This document shows positions 36,193-48,423 of a stretch of DNA of 64,000 bases, one piece after another. Below the pieces are notes generated by a model, which was not told where the DNA came from, searched no databases, and was given only the letters and a program-made list of their open reading frames with translations. Each line of letters starts with the position of its first letter. Within the stretch, counting starts at the first letter, position 1. Made by a program: the position numbers and the translations under genes. The stretch is taken from the NCBI RefSeq assembly GCF_009017415.1, contig NC_092409.1, positions 868,001 to 932,000 of the forward strand. The letters run 5' to 3'. This DNA is from Aspergillus flavus. Taxonomy: Eukaryota > Ascomycota > Eurotiomycetes > Eurotiales > Aspergillaceae.

Positions 36193-37035
36193 TCAAGACG
36201 GGAGATGGTCCCCAGCATTCGGCTCACCACCTGGCCGTTTCTTCATAATCCTATGCCCATACAAAAACCAAATAAACACGCCGTCAAGCACAGCACCCCC
36301 AACAATATCGCCAAGCGTAACCGGAATCACACTCTGGTAAATAAACTTCCCAACCCCAAAATTCGTACCGTAAAACATCCCAATCGGCACGAGAAAGAAG
36401 TTTGCAATGCAATGCTGATACCCAACCGCAACAAACGTCCAAATCGGAATTCAAATCGCATAGATCTTGGAGACTTTATCTTTGCAGGATATGGAGAGGA
36501 ATATCGCCAAGCCCACGAGCCAGTTACATCCCACCCCTCTTAGAAAATTGACGGACCATTGCACGTTGACCCGTCCTTCGGCTTGCGTGACGGCGAAACC
36601 TTTGAGTGTATCTGTGGACAGGGTATCAGACCACCAGCACAGAAAGCCCGCCACGAATAGACAGCCTGCCAAGTTGAAGATGTAGGATAGGACTAAATTG
36701 CGGACAAGGTCGAGCCATGTGGTCCTCCGCATGAACGTGCTTAATATCAAGACGAACACATTGGCTGTGAAGAGCTCTGTATTGACGATGGTGAGGATGA
36801 CGAAGCCGGTTGGAAAGGCAAAGCTAGATAGCAGTGTAGCAAGCCCAGGGTTTTCGGCGCGCAGAGAGGGAGAGCCTCCCGCAACGATTAGGCTGAAAAG
36901 AGCACCGATGGATAAGAAAGCCCCAGCGAGGAACGATTTGAGAAGTAAGTCTGGCCAGGGTAATCGCGCTTTTGCGATACCGGAGCTAACCAGCAGGTTC
37001 AAGGTCTCCTTGGTGGGATCGAAAGTTGGGTCCAT
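36193..37035 (-). pseudogene. Formate/nitrite transporter (FNT) family gene with one in-frame stop
   Basis: The frame from the ATG at 37035 encodes a typical FNT protein of 280 codons, interrupted by TGA at 36453-36451 (codon 195). On both sides the reading is continuous and family-like: KSFLAGAFLSIGALFSLI, NTELFTANVFVL and LAGCLFVAGFL before, IPIWTFVAVGYQHCIANFF and TLGDIVGGAVLDGVFIW after. Trp is the likely ancestral residue, one base away. FNT proteins form pentameric channels for formate, nitrite or related anions; the product here would lose its last two or three helices. A single-base assembly error or stop readthrough are the alternatives. The gene converges on the flavin oxidase, 152 bp away. 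Confidence 0.8.
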
Positions 37036-38793
37036 TTTAGCAAGCTGAAGAGACCATCCCAGGATTGTTTAGAGATACGGTAACTGGATCTCAACTTAGC
37101 AAATTTCTGACGTTGTGAGAACTGACAATATCTGAGTTACATACTTCTGCTGTTACTTTATCAAGTTTGAAAAGCTGACGTTGCAACATCGGCTCCAATC
37201 GTAGCCTGTCATACACAAACAGGAGCACAGAAAGCATGTTTTACGACAGAATTAAAAAGAATATAAATACTTATATTTGTACGGACCACAGATCCAAGGA
37301 CCAGCAAAGATCCCATCAACCAGTATATACAACTCCCTATTTTGGAAATAGTAATTGACCAGCAGCAGCGCAGGGCGACTGGGATCAACATATCAGAAAT
37401 CTTGGCAGCATAGCTATCTCCGCGGGTCTTCGGAAATATGGACTAAAGTGTTAGCAAATTCTGAGACTCGTGTACGTCATTAGTTCGTGGCGAAAATAGA
37501 GTTGCGCGTTTCTTCGAGACCACTAACTATAACTATCTGCCCTCTTTAGGTTTGGACACAGCCGGTCCATTGGGATACCTCCATGAAGAATGAATCATAG
37601 GCGCGGATATCAATTTCCAATGAGGAAAAAGTGCCTTTCGTCCCGGACATTGGTACCTTCAAACATATAAATAAAAAGATAAAAGCATGCCGCTCTTCAG
37701 CAGTCAAATTGCCATCTAAAAGCAGTAGCCGATGCTGACATCGAACCTGTGTGACGATATAAGTCACTTGGACTATCAGACAGTCCGCTACATAGCACCA
37801 TATGGTGTGAAAACAGGGTTTCCTTGCGATCAGCCCATACTATGACTTATATCTACATTTGTCCACTTTCGCATTATGAGATTTTGTATTATTTCAGCTA
37901 CCATATGAGTATACGTCCTTAGTGAATGTGAAGGGAAGAGGCACCGGGGGGGCACCGAGTGTGACAATACTATGGTAACCCTAGTAAATAGATGTCAATT
38001 TAAGATAAACGACAAGTCAAATATTCCATTAAAAGATAAGACTGATTAAACTAAGCAGATATCGCAGCCTTCAATAGCGGAGCTACAAGATTTGAATTAT
38101 CAAATATGATTGAGAGAGCTTCAGTCTTAAGCAGTGGGGTTCGGAATAACCCGTGCTGGGCAACACTGGACCCCTGGTGCTCAGCCCTGAGTCTAACCCT
38201 ACCACCAAGCTTAATTGAGATACCAAGAGCTCCGCTGCCTGCCCATTCCAGATTTCAAATCTTGATTCAGTATAGCGCCAGGAGCATGCCGAATCAGATG
38301 ATCGGAATATACCTATCTGGGTAATTGTCTGCAGATCAGGTCAACATTCTTCGGAGGCGCCACACACGCGATTGGTGAAGCGATTGTGTTTTATCTGTTC
38401 GCTGTTGTACCTTTTTCGGATCGTTGAAGGGTGGGAGAATATATTCTTTCTAAGATTTCTGGTAATGAAGCTCTGTCTCTATAAGTAGTAGTGCATGATG
38501 ATTCTACGATATCACATCTTCACCCCAAAGTACAGGGTCCCGCCAAGGAAATGCTACACTTAGTTTGAACTTTGATAATCGTTCAGAAAGCCTTTCCACC
38601 AATGGCACGCACGGCAGTGTACAGGCTGACCGAGTAATACGAGGACAAGCACTTGGCATTCTATATTCGGGAGTCCTGAAAACCGTATAATCTCTGAATC
38701 TCCCGTCCGTCGAAACGGTGGAGACTTTTTTTTTTTTTCTATCCTGCAGCGCCACGCTGTACACTGCAGTATCCACAGATTGGGCTAGGTACA
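37036..38793. other. Intergenic
   Basis: About 1.75 kb without a supported gene. It holds promoters for the FNT gene (minus) and the GPI-type protein (plus). A run of about 14 T lies at 38725-38739, and CTCTATAAG at about 38476 may be a TATA element. Confidence 0.45.
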
Positions 38794-39861
38794 ATGATAT
38801 CCCACGTGTTTTTCGCTTGGTATCTCCTTCTGCTGTCCATTTTCGACGGGGGAGTGGTCGCCAGGAGAGGGGGGGGAGGTAATTATGACAGCGGCAGCAA
38901 TAGTGACAGTAGCAGTGACGGCGATAGTGATAACGGCAGTGGTGGAGGCGGCGACAGCTCAAGTCCTTCAGGGTGTGGAAGTGGAGCAAGTAATGCACTT
39001 AGCAACACATATCTTGTTCCTAGACATGCGTGGAACTGGACATCGCAAAGCGGTGCGTACTCGACCGACAGCCCGACTATATACGACGGTTCATACTTTC
39101 AAGGAGAAGGGTATCTGTCATACAATATTACGAATGGAAACAAATGTCAAAGTACGAAGCAGCTCCGGTTGTTAGGATATGCTTGGATAGGGCCACAGCC
39201 TCCATACCCAGCTGGATCTGAAAACCCTTTTATCATAGGATTCAAGGCGTGGGAATCCACCAAAGCTGTGAGCGAAATTCATACATCCTATACACAGATC
39301 ATATGGGAAGGAGACTCGTGCGCTTCAGAGCCGGATCTCTTCGGCATCGTCACAACTAGAGGTTCAGCTTCTCGCACCGAAGCATCAGACACAATGATCA
39401 TGAATGTCTCAACTAGTCCGGCAGCGCCGGGTGCCGTTGACTTCAATGCTTCCACAGTTACTGATCTTAGTCCTCGCATCAGTGATTCCGAAGGCTTATT
39501 CCGTCTCCGAGCGCAGAGTTGTGCTTCGCATGATACAGATATGCGCTGGCCAGCCACGACGGTCATGCAGGGATCTGTAACAAATACTACCTTGGGGCTC
39601 GAATTTTCTGGTTCAGTTGACATGAATTCCACCCAATACCAGTTCTATGCTGGCCGCGACGAGAACCTCAAGGTAAATTTTACGGTTACCTTTTCTGGGC
39701 AGTTCGACAGCGTTAATTCGACTCATGCCCTCAATGTCCAGCAAGCCAACCAAAGTCTTGCATGGGTACCGAATAGTGCTGTCAATATTGTACCAGGCAG
39801 CTGGGGTTATATCTTAGCAGGTGCTGCTGGAATACAAATATTGGCTTTGAATATATGGTGA
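38794..39861 (+). CDS. Secreted, probably GPI-anchored surface protein
   Basis: Single exon, 355 aa, no recognised domain. Residues 1-23 are a signal peptide (hydrophobic, ending VVARR). A Gly/Ser/Asp low-complexity stretch of ~45 residues follows (GGGG, SNSDSSSDGDSD). The rest is a beta-rich extracellular region with several Cys and about ten N-x-S/T sites. The tail, SWGYILAGAAGIQILALNIW, is a short hydrophobic end preceded by small residues, as in GPI-anchor signals. The protein probably sits in the cell wall or plasma membrane outer face. Confidence 0.75.
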   Translation: MISHVFFAWYLLLLSIFDGGVVARRGGGGNYDSGSNSDSSSDGDSDNGSGGGGDSSSPSGCGSGASNALSNTYLVPRHAWNWTSQSGAYSTDSPTIYDGSYFQGEGYLSYNITNGNKCQSTKQLRLLGYAWIGPQPPYPAGSENPFIIGFKAWESTKAVSEIHTSYTQIIWEGDSCASEPDLFGIVTTRGSASRTEASDTMIMNVSTSPAAPGAVDFNASTVTDLSPRISDSEGLFRLRAQSCASHDTDMRWPATTVMQGSVTNTTLGLEFSGSVDMNSTQYQFYAGRDENLKVNFTVTFSGQFDSVNSTHALNVQQANQSLAWVPNSAVNIVPGSWGYILAGAAGIQILALNIW

Positions 39862-40138
39862 ATGGACTAGATGGAGGATATTTATCATGAGGCAACGATT
39901 GAACAACTCCATGGACAATCACTTGAATCCGGCACCAACCCCCACTTTAACTGATCCTGGAGTTCAGTCGGACAATCGATACGACATCAACGGACAGGGA
40001 TCATTCACCACGTGATTGTGCCCAACATAAAAACGTGGCGTGTCTCTCGCCATCATCCTTCTTCAATCTACCTCGGATTTCTCATATCTTCTCCACTCTC
40101 AAAGCACGGTTCATATTACATATACCCTTTCAAAAGCT

Positions 40139-40642
40139 ATGTCATCAAACTGCGACGACTGCACCTTCAACCAGTATGTACTCTACTGGCTCGTCTATTA
40201 TAGCTGGCACTGGATCCTGGTCTGGATCTATGCAACATGGTGGGACGAGTCGACAATCAGTCATCGTTCAAGACTGGACCCTCCGCCAAGTGCGAGCTCC
40301 TGGCTTGAAAATAAAGGATATTTGCGTACGAAGAAAGATGCTCGCCGGCTTTTTATTATTCATTTTATTCTCTTGGCTTTAGAACCAGTTGAAGGATACT
40401 GGATCTTGACGGAGTTCTATCGTATATTGTTACAGGCATGGAGAACGGTTCCAGATCCCCATGATATTGGAGGCACTTTCGGTCGATATGTATGTTTGGT
40501 TGTTTTTCCAGTAGGATTAGTCATATCCTCTCTGGTAGGGGTGATATTGATGGTATCTACCGTAACGCACCTGCTGGAGTTGTGGTCTTGGGCACCGACC
40601 GATCGCCAAACGATGGACGAGGAAAATGGGAAAAGGCATTAA
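40139..40642 (+). CDS. Small multi-pass membrane protein of unknown function
   Basis: 167 aa, read from the ATG at 40139 (MSSNCDDC); the frame is open 33 codons further upstream but that part looks like leader. Three or four hydrophobic helices are visible: YVLYWLVYYSWHWILVWIY, LFIIHFILLALEP and a long one from YVCLVVFPVGLVIS to THLLEL. The C-terminus is short and charged. It follows the GPI-type protein by 277 bp on the same strand, so the two could be coordinately expressed. No family is recognised. Confidence 0.55.
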   Translation: MSSNCDDCTFNQYVLYWLVYYSWHWILVWIYATWWDESTISHRSRLDPPPSASSWLENKGYLRTKKDARRLFIIHFILLALEPVEGYWILTEFYRILLQAWRTVPDPHDIGGTFGRYVCLVVFPVGLVISSLVGVILMVSTVTHLLELWSWAPTDRQTMDEENGKRH

Positions 40643-41538
40643 GAGTGGCAGAGACAGGGTTGGGAGCATTCTAGTAGGAGGCACCAGTTTTTGTCTAGGT
40701 TATTATGTTTTGTCTATCGAGTTTTAATACCCGGTATTGATGAACGAAAGGGCGTCCTGTTCCACTCATGCCGTTTAGCGATGATCAAGCCCCTGGCCAT
40801 GAGCATTCAAGGGAGGCGAAGGGGTGTGTTATATTCGAAGGAGTTTCACTGTACATATATCCCGATCTATGCTTGGCTTCATGTGTTGATAATGTTACAT
40901 CGTAGAGCGTGTATCTCTCTTGGTTAACAGTGCCGACGTCTCTACTACTAGTCCAGGCTCAAGGCCACGGAGAATTTCCTATCCCTGTCATATTTTTGAA
41001 GGCCTCGCCCATTGGTCCTTACTTTCTCCTGCTGACAGAGAAAGAAGATGAGCATTCGAGGTCACCCTCCGGTTTGCAGTCGCATATCTAGAGCCTTGGC
41101 ACTTAGCCTAGGTACTGAAGCTCGAGAAAAAGGCACGGATAGGCCTTGATAAGAGCCGGCCCGTTCCACAAGTCCCACGCCACTCTTTCACTGAACTTAC
41201 GCCAGGACTAATCTCTGCATAACCATAATATTTAGGTAGATCCAACGTTCAAAGAATTACGAGGACCCTTCTGTCCCATCCAATCATTTCCATCCCTAGG
41301 AATAAGTCAGGTGAGTCATAATGAGAACTTTAAACACTCGCGTGCTATATATATTTTTCTACTTGCTGACGCTAGTGCTTTAGCTACCTACTTCACCAAG
41401 TCCTATGCGAATGATCCAACTTTGGATACTACTCTATAACCATCCCCAGATCAATAACGAAAGATAATTATCATCCTTGAGTAAACAACAAAATTGCTAT
41501 TACAATAAAATATAACCGTAAATCTTCCCCATATCCGG
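40643..41538. other. Intergenic
   Basis: About 0.9 kb, no supported gene; frames of 60-78 codons only. Confidence 0.45.
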
Positions 41539-42130
41539 TTATCTTGCTACAGCCAAAAGTACTATCCAAACTAGAAACACAATTCCTGCCGTACAGGCTA
41601 ACACATAGCTCAGGCCATGATTACCATAGAGCATTAATATGGCAAAGCGATGATGATAGTTCTGGGGGTTATTTCCGCGTGGAAATGGTGTCAATGGTAC
41701 AGGTTTACAGAGGAAGTCGCAGAGAGGCCTCCATCCCTTACGGACGTGGAAAATCAGCAATTGACGAGCCGGTACCAACTGTTTGATCAGCTCATAATGC
41801 TCACAAAATGCTCTACGTCCGTGGGTCTCAAAATCTCCTTCAAAGAAGCCCTGCCATGTCTTGAGCCATGTCGGTCGAACCCAGGAAGTCTGCATCCCGA
41901 GCGTTCTTGCGACTCTGGCTGCTGTCGCCTAGAACCGACTGCTGACCAGAGAGTGCACTGTCCTGCTCACAGACCTAGGAGCACGGCATTAGACTGTTTA
42001 CAACCATTTATCGACTTTCACCGACACTCACTGATGCCACTCATCCACATCCCTATACGTAAGAATCACCTTTGCTTCTGGATATGCTTTGATCAGTTCG
42101 GGACCAAAGCAAGCAACGGGATAGTCGCCG
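41539..42130 (-). pseudogene. Truncated sulfotransferase-family gene
   Basis: The minus strand reads CFGPELIKAYPEAKVILTYR and DVDEWH, then a plausible intron starting at 42031 (GTGAGT), then WLKTWQGFFEGDF, GWRPLCDFLCKPVP and a C-terminal membrane helix. This is the second half of the fungal Sulfotransfer_4-type family. The nucleotide-binding N-terminal part is absent: upstream DNA instead encodes the DUF3632 protein. An in-frame TAG lies between the intron and GMQTSWVRP. The gene is therefore N-terminally deleted and interrupted. Intact members are thought to be PAPS-dependent sulfotransferases anchored in membranes. Confidence 0.65.
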
Positions 42131-42209
42131 CAAATGGCCTATCTCCCCTTATTAATGCCCTTAACATTGGTCAAGCTTTTGAGACACCTAGAAAGTACCT
42201 GGCTCTGGC

Positions 42210-42752
42210 CTATGACCTGGTCAAGCTCCTGTCGTCCGAATGGCTTTCCAACGCCATCATATATTTTGCAAAGTTGAGACGGTGTGTTCCTGACATAGAA
42301 GCACTGTGATTGATCCAGCAATTGATCATATCGCCAACCATGAAAGGGAGGTCGTTCCACAGTGTACCGTCGACAGTTCTTGCGATATTAATCCCGGAGA
42401 CTCCGCGTGCAGGTCGCGTCAACGGCCCCATTCCTTGAATGCGGAGGATATCGAGGACCAATCCCTCATGTTCAGATGACTCGGAGGAGATGTTTTTGCC
42501 AAACTCGTAGTACATATACCACAGCGAATGAATATGGCCTTCAAGGGAGTCTACACCATTCCCAATATCGCAGTATCGGCTGGTAACCACCCAGGTCCGG
42601 TTACTGAAGGCCATGTCTCGAACCTCCTTGAACTCACCCCAAGCGACAGCCTGGCGTGTACCTTCCCGATCTATACGAGCATGGTCGATCGCTGCGGTAG
42701 AAGGTGTGTCTCTAGGCACAGAGCTCAACAAAGAATCACGGAGGTGGTCCAT
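42210..42752 (-). CDS. DUF3632-like protein, probably truncated
   Basis: 180 aa from the ATG at 42752. The family resemblance is in HSLWYMYYEFGKNIS and in LWNDLPFMVGDMINCWINHS followed by MSGTHRLNFAKYM, which match the core of fungal DUF3632 proteins. Full members are longer, and the region after NFAKYM, which usually continues in a conserved helix, ends here after 15 residues. The truncated sulfotransferase starts just downstream on the same strand, so a deletion joining the two is likely. Function unknown. Confidence 0.5.
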   Translation of the reverse strand: MDHLRDSLLSSVPRDTPSTAAIDHARIDREGTRQAVAWGEFKEVRDMAFSNRTWVVTSRYCDIGNGVDSLEGHIHSLWYMYYEFGKNISSESSEHEGLVLDILRIQGMGPLTRPARGVSGINIARTVDGTLWNDLPFMVGDMINCWINHSASMSGTHRLNFAKYMMALESHSDDRSLTRS

Positions 42753-43130
42753 TTTGGAGAGCTGATAATGTCAAATGATGATTCAATTAAAGTTCAGGTA
42801 AGAGAAAGAAGACAGTGGGGAAATAAAAGAGTTGATGTGGTGAAACCAGACGGGGACTTAAATCGTTGTGAGGGTCAACTTGAACAAGAGATTTCTCTCC
42901 CTGGACCCTTACTCGGCAGTAATATAGCTTCTAACAGGCCGACAGCGAGATATCTATATGTGAACTCCTGTCTACGCTGATAGGCTGAACTATTTTCTTT
43001 GTTGGTTGTCGATCAGCCAGCAGCTAAGACAGAAGTACATGTTGATCATACAGCCATTCAGCAGCTCTAAACATAGCAAAGGCCACATTGATGCACAATC
43101 AAGACACGGAGATATAAACCAGATTTGGTT
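42753..43130. other. Intergenic
   Basis: Under 400 bp between the DUF3632-like start and the 3' end of a P450. Nothing is recognised. Confidence 0.5.
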
Positions 43131-45223
43131 TCAGCAAACACTAATTCGCTTCAACACCAATTCCCCTTCCGGTGGATTCCCCGTTACATTGAAATTGTCA
43201 GCAACATCATGCCTCCCACCAACAAGTTCCAACCGCGTATCCGCAAGCAGTGCGAAAACAGCCAATTTGATCTCTGCAAAGTGACATGAGCATCCCCCTT
43301 CTAACTCCACCTGTTCAGAACATACCAGCAACAGCCATGAACCTCCCCGGACAAGTCCATATGCTAAGCCCGAATGAAAGATGCCCGGAATCTGTAGTAG
43401 AAGCTGCCTTCTGCTTCTCTACCCACCGCATCCCATCGAGCTTCTTCGGGTCGCCTTCGTTATAACGTGGGGACCAATGGAATAGTGATACCAGTGGTAA
43501 TACAAGAGAACCTGACTCATACCTTAGGAGTCTGTAGGTGGAGACTTGGTATATTAACGTACCTTTGGGAACGATATAATCTCCTAATTGGAGATCCTTG
43601 CGTGCCATCCGTACTAGGTTTACGGTGTCACCCTTCATCCGGAGCACTTCGCGGATGAATGAGTCCGTACAGGAAGCCTTTCTCAGGGTTCGCATATTGA
43701 GCTCGGACATAGGTATTGGGACAAAGTCGCGGCGAGTAAGATCGTGGATTTCGCGTCGGGTGATGTCTTGATTTTCGGGGTGCAGAGCCAACTGAAACAT
43801 TGTCCACATTGTGATTGAGACACTGAGATTTACCAATTAGTATTTGTAGGGATAAAGAGATGAAGGGACTCACGTCTGATGCACAGAGGCAAAAATGAAC
43901 ACGACGACTAATCCAATATCCAAGGCCGGAACTTGAAACCGATGCGGCCGTTCGTAGCTCCACTTGTTTCAACCAGGATCCGAAGCAGGGATACCTTGAT
44001 ATTGTGGGGTTAAGTTCCACACTCGTGGTAATAAGAAACTGTGATGAAAGTATACTCTTACATCGTTCTTGGAAGGCTTCTCGTTGGATTTCTGCAAAAT
44101 GGCCGATATCTGAGTCCATATGAGAGGCCCGAAGGCAATCCCGAATCGAATAATGACCGTGCATATCACAACCTTTAGCCTGATCCAGTGTCATTTATGT
44201 TGGTCACCAGAGTGATGTCTCATAGACATACCATGTTACTATTTGCCATAAGGCAGGAAAATATCGGGCAAGTATCGAACGACTTCGAAAGGTGCCTATC
44301 AGTTCCGCTACACCTTCGGCAGTGTCGATCACGATGTCTCTGTCAAGGGGTGACAATATCTCCTTTCGATAACCGTTAGCCTCGGCGGAGTGGCATGTCA
44401 AGATAAGGACATGCATCTCCAAAAACTATCGACATCGCTGCCTCTGCGACCGTTCTCTGCAGGCGAGGCAGTAAATTAACGGGACCCTCAGGACAGTACT
44501 TCAAGAGCTCGGCTGAATTCCTTTCGAAGATAGGAGGGACTACTTCAGAGTTAAATCTGGAAAAAGTGAATTTAAGCATGAAACACCCTACCTCGATGAA
44601 TCATTGTATCCAAACGTTTTGTCAAGAGCTTGTCGACGACCGAGTCGATATCCTGGAAAATGGAATTGCCGAACATGCTAGGTAGAAATTCAATCCTCAA
44701 GATCTAGGGAACATTTAGCAACAGTAGTTATTTCATGATTAGCTGCGAGATCGCGTATAATCTAGGCTAACCTTTGCTGTTCCGAGCTCGAAGCTAAACG
44801 TTGCATCGTCTGTTAGGACCTGGAAGGTTAGTTCATCAGAAACGATGTATTCAACCTGGGGATTGTGAGTTTTTGGAGGTATATATATGGCCATTAAGTG
44901 ATGGGCATACTCTCCCATCTCTACGCAGCCCCATTACTGGACCATGCTGTTGAATTTGTCTTTCCAGCGCTTCGGGGAGGTTGTTCGTCCTCTCATTCCG
45001 CTATGGAAAGGTTATACAAGCACAGGCAATGGACGGAGGAGAACACAGACTGTAAGCGACACAATTGGCGGCGTTCCTGACAAAGGACGCTGAGCGGTGT
45101 CAACGACAGCAGGACCATAAGCGAATCAATAGTGCAAACCTTCAGGTACCTCAGCCAGGCATACCCGCCCACAGCAATGGCTTTAAAAAAGGTAATATTT
45201 AGGATCTCAAGCCCTAGACTCAT
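43131..45223 (-). CDS. Cytochrome P450, many exons, possibly damaged
   Basis: Fragments in order on the minus strand: 45000-44911 (NNLPEALERQIQQHGPV), 44855-44772 (VEYIVSDELTFQVLTDD), 44703-44592 (ILRIEFLPSMFGNSIFQDI), a piece with VPPIFERNSAELLKYCPEG (~44545-44440), one with ARYFPALWQIVTW (~44260), the I-helix IFASVHQT (~43885) and 43836-43315 with TDSFIREVLRM (ExxR) and FGLSIWTCPGRFMA (haem Cys). A last exon, EIKLAVFALLADTRLEL, ends at 43131. Junctions 1-3 and the last one splice in phase. The join after 44592 and the segment around 44370 do not give an open frame by eye, so the gene may be decaying. A hydrophobic start at 45223 may be the membrane anchor. It is a fungal ent-kaurene-oxidase-like P450 by general appearance. 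Confidence 0.65.
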
Positions 45224-46702
45224 TGTTGCGCTGTTGAAATTTTGCCTAACATTTACGGGAGGCGATCGATCTGTATTTTAAAGTCTTGTAGGACATTATA
45301 TAGTGTCAAATCACGGGTCACCGGCATGCCTTAGCTTAGATTTACTTTTGGACAATATATAACATTGTACGAGGATTATCCCTTTTCCACTGATGACTGT
45401 GCGTTGACCACATCGAATGCGATTTCTATTAGCGGATAAAAGTAGCTTTGATACATCCTGGGAGCCTAACCTTAGGTAGACCGATGTGAGCTATTCTTCT
45501 GTTTAATAGATACTGCTCAAGCATTAGAATATCTAGAATAAAACGAAGACCAGTAGTCATATTTGCACCGTCAATAAATAATCCTGGAGCGCAGAGTCAT
45601 AATCATCGGCCACGAGGACACGGATCCTACCAACTGCAGTGGCTTATCAGCCTTGTGAGCAGAAAATAAGACATGTAAGATCGTCGCTCCATGCATCAGG
45701 CTCGGATAAGATTTTGAACCACATAGAGCTTACTCCGAGAGGTGGCTACAATACATCGCCTCTCATTTGTGAGCTAGCCAGGGGTTATACCGTGCAAAGC
45801 CTGGCTCAGAAGGCTACAGCTGTCATACAAAGAAAGCTCCACTAGCTAGAAAGAATATTTTCGGCACTTTCATCCGGTACAGAGGAATCCAGGAAATACA
45901 GAAGGATCAACATTAAGGTCAACAAATAGGTTTCGGGTAGTAGCTTCTTGCTGCATCTTGTTGCATGTTGGACCTGATCAGGATATTGCTCAGTTAGCCA
46001 AGGCAGCTTATCCCAATCTATGTGACCAATGAGGCACACATATACGATGCGGTGCAACACTATCTGGTACAGAAGTGGGCTACCTGACTCGGTAACTGTT
46101 ATCCACTTCTGGGTACGTCGCACCACTTAAGTGGGATAAGGCAAAGTAAAGTACCTTGCTTAGCCAGATCGGAAGATGGTCAGGGATCGTGCAGGGTGGT
46201 CGATGAGACGAGAATGGTCCGCGCGTCTGACCAGTTCATTAGGGTATGTAACACAGGCTAGGAAACTATCGTCGTGATTATTAACGAACAGTCAGATCTG
46301 GTCAAATTCGAAGTGTTCGACAATTCTGAAATGAGTGTAGCTGCTAGTCATTAGTTAATCGATATAGCACCGACATTTAATATACATAGCTTAGCAACAG
46401 GATTGTGCGTCCTTCATCCAGTAGAGAAGAACATTGCATTCAAATGGAACTACTCCCTGCTGAAGAAAATGTACTCTAGGAGTAATAGTTATTATTGATC
46501 CGTGCTATAGAATTCTGCACAATCATCCAAGGATAGATAGACATGATCCTGAAGAACTAGGGAAAAGGACACAGAGGATATTCGACAATGGGCTCCCACA
46601 AATCAATCGGTCGAATGATATACTGCCTTTCCTTGTTTGACTGTGGACAAAGAGGGCCAAAAGCGGAAATATTTCCCCTAACCCCAGTAATTACAATGTT
46701 GG
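45224..46702. other. Intergenic
   Basis: About 1.5 kb without a supported gene, AT-rich in parts. Frames of 68 and 94 codons show no motif. Confidence 0.45.
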
Positions 46703-48423
46703 TCACAGAGCATTAGTAACCAGACTATGCACTTTCAGGTAGTCCGCATCGTCTGGTAATCCGATGATGAAGTCTCTCGTTATACGAACGCTTTCTGGTG
46801 GTGTTTGGATTTCAAGGTCGAAGCGACGAACTAAAGTAGCAAACATCTGATATAGCTCGGAGTACGCTAGGCTGTGAAAGTCAGGTTAGTGTCAAACAAC
46901 CATTTATAGCTGGGAGACTTACTTCATCCCCAGGCAGATTCTGGAGCCTTTTGAGAAGGGGACCAAGAATTTAGTCAGTCGTTCGCCCTTACTCGATGCT
47001 TCAAGCCATCGCTCCGGATTGAAGTAATCTGGGTTAGGGAAAAGGGTCGGGTCCATATGCATGAAGTAGACCGACTGGCTGACCGGTGTCTGAACGGCTC
47101 TTGTTAGATCGCAGCAATTCCATGGCGTCTAAATGGCTTACCCCTGGAGGAATGATATAGTCCTTATATGCCAATGGTGTTGGCGAAATCCGCGGCAATC
47201 GCATTGTTACACTATGCGCCATACGGAGAGACTCATTTATAACCGCGGTCTAGGACAGATGATATTAGTGTTTCCTGTCAGTGCTCGCGAGCTATCGTGC
47301 AAGACACATACAAGATACGGCAACGATTCCAGTTGAGTCAGAGAGACGTGGTCGGTCGAGTCCGGCATGACCGTCTCTATCTCTGCTCGTAATTTCTCCA
47401 AGCGCGGTTTATCTCGGTAGAGGTAGTAGGACCCAGTTGCTAACACTCTTGCTGTAGTCTCAGTACCTGCACCGAAAACAACCATCGCCTCATCCCGGAC
47501 CCTTGCCACCGTCCTCTCCTCCGGTCGCACTGACTCGGCACAGAGGGCGTCGAAAATTGTTTTCCTCGAATTGGCATTCTTCTCGCGATCTTTTTCGAGA
47601 GAAGATCTTGCCATCTGCTCTATCATGCGTTTGGCTTCCCACAGTCCCTTTGAGCTCGGCTGCATCCATTCTACCAACGCTGGCATGGTCTCCGCAACCA
47701 TCGACACGACGAAGAAGAAACGAGCGAAGTGACATAGTAACCCCGCAGAAGCAACGGCGTCTCGAAACTCATTCTTCAGATTCTCTGTATCGAGAAATCC
47801 CAGACTCTCCCCGTATGCATAGTGGGAGATAACATCGGCCGTTAAGGCGGCGAACAAGTCGTCCAACGAGACCACGGTTCCTTTTTCGTGTACCTGTGTG
47901 AGTCGCTTGCATACCTTATCTACTTTATCCTGAACTATATAGTCCACGCCCATTACGGACCGCTTTGAGAAGAACGGGTTCACTAAGTCTCGGCGGTAGC
48001 GGTGACGATCATGTTCGACTGTGGCGGCGGTGGACAAGGGAGTAGCAAAGGTTCTGACTATGTACGGATCTTTCGCTTGCCCTTTTGAGGTATAGATGGG
48101 GTCAAAGTAATAGGGATCCTTGATATGAATCTCACGAGGATTAATTCTCACGATGGGGCCTTTTTATCTCCTCATTAGCCATGTGTGAAAGAACTTCCGA
48201 CGGTAGTACAGTACATACCATATTGATCGTGCATTCTCTGCATCTCCCAGATAAACTTTCCGCCTTTGACTACATCGTAGTAGAATTCATACAGGTGTGT
48301 CACGGCAGCTAGCTTTGGCCCAGGAAAGTTGCTGAGAGGGTGAAAGTAAAGACGATAGATGCTCCTGATGACGAGGTAGCTGACGGCAGTAAACAGCCCG
48401 ATCCAAATCAAGGGTAGATTCAT
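46703..48423 (-). CDS. Cytochrome P450, trichodiene-oxygenase-like (copy 1)
   Basis: Five exons fit perfectly: 48423-48219, 48159-47312, 47249-47142, 47089-46923 and 46871-46703, giving 498 aa. N-terminal membrane anchor, then [14 protein letters not shown] (hinge), [17 protein letters not shown]-helix [11 protein letters not shown], ExxR in NESLR (357-360), the [16 protein letters not shown] region and haem loop [12 protein letters not shown] (Cys439). The family is an ER-bound monooxygenase of the CYP58/trichodiene-oxygenase type, used in terpenoid and other secondary pathways. No terpene synthase or other backbone enzyme lies nearby, so the substrate is open. Intron positions match copy 2. 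Confidence 0.92.
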
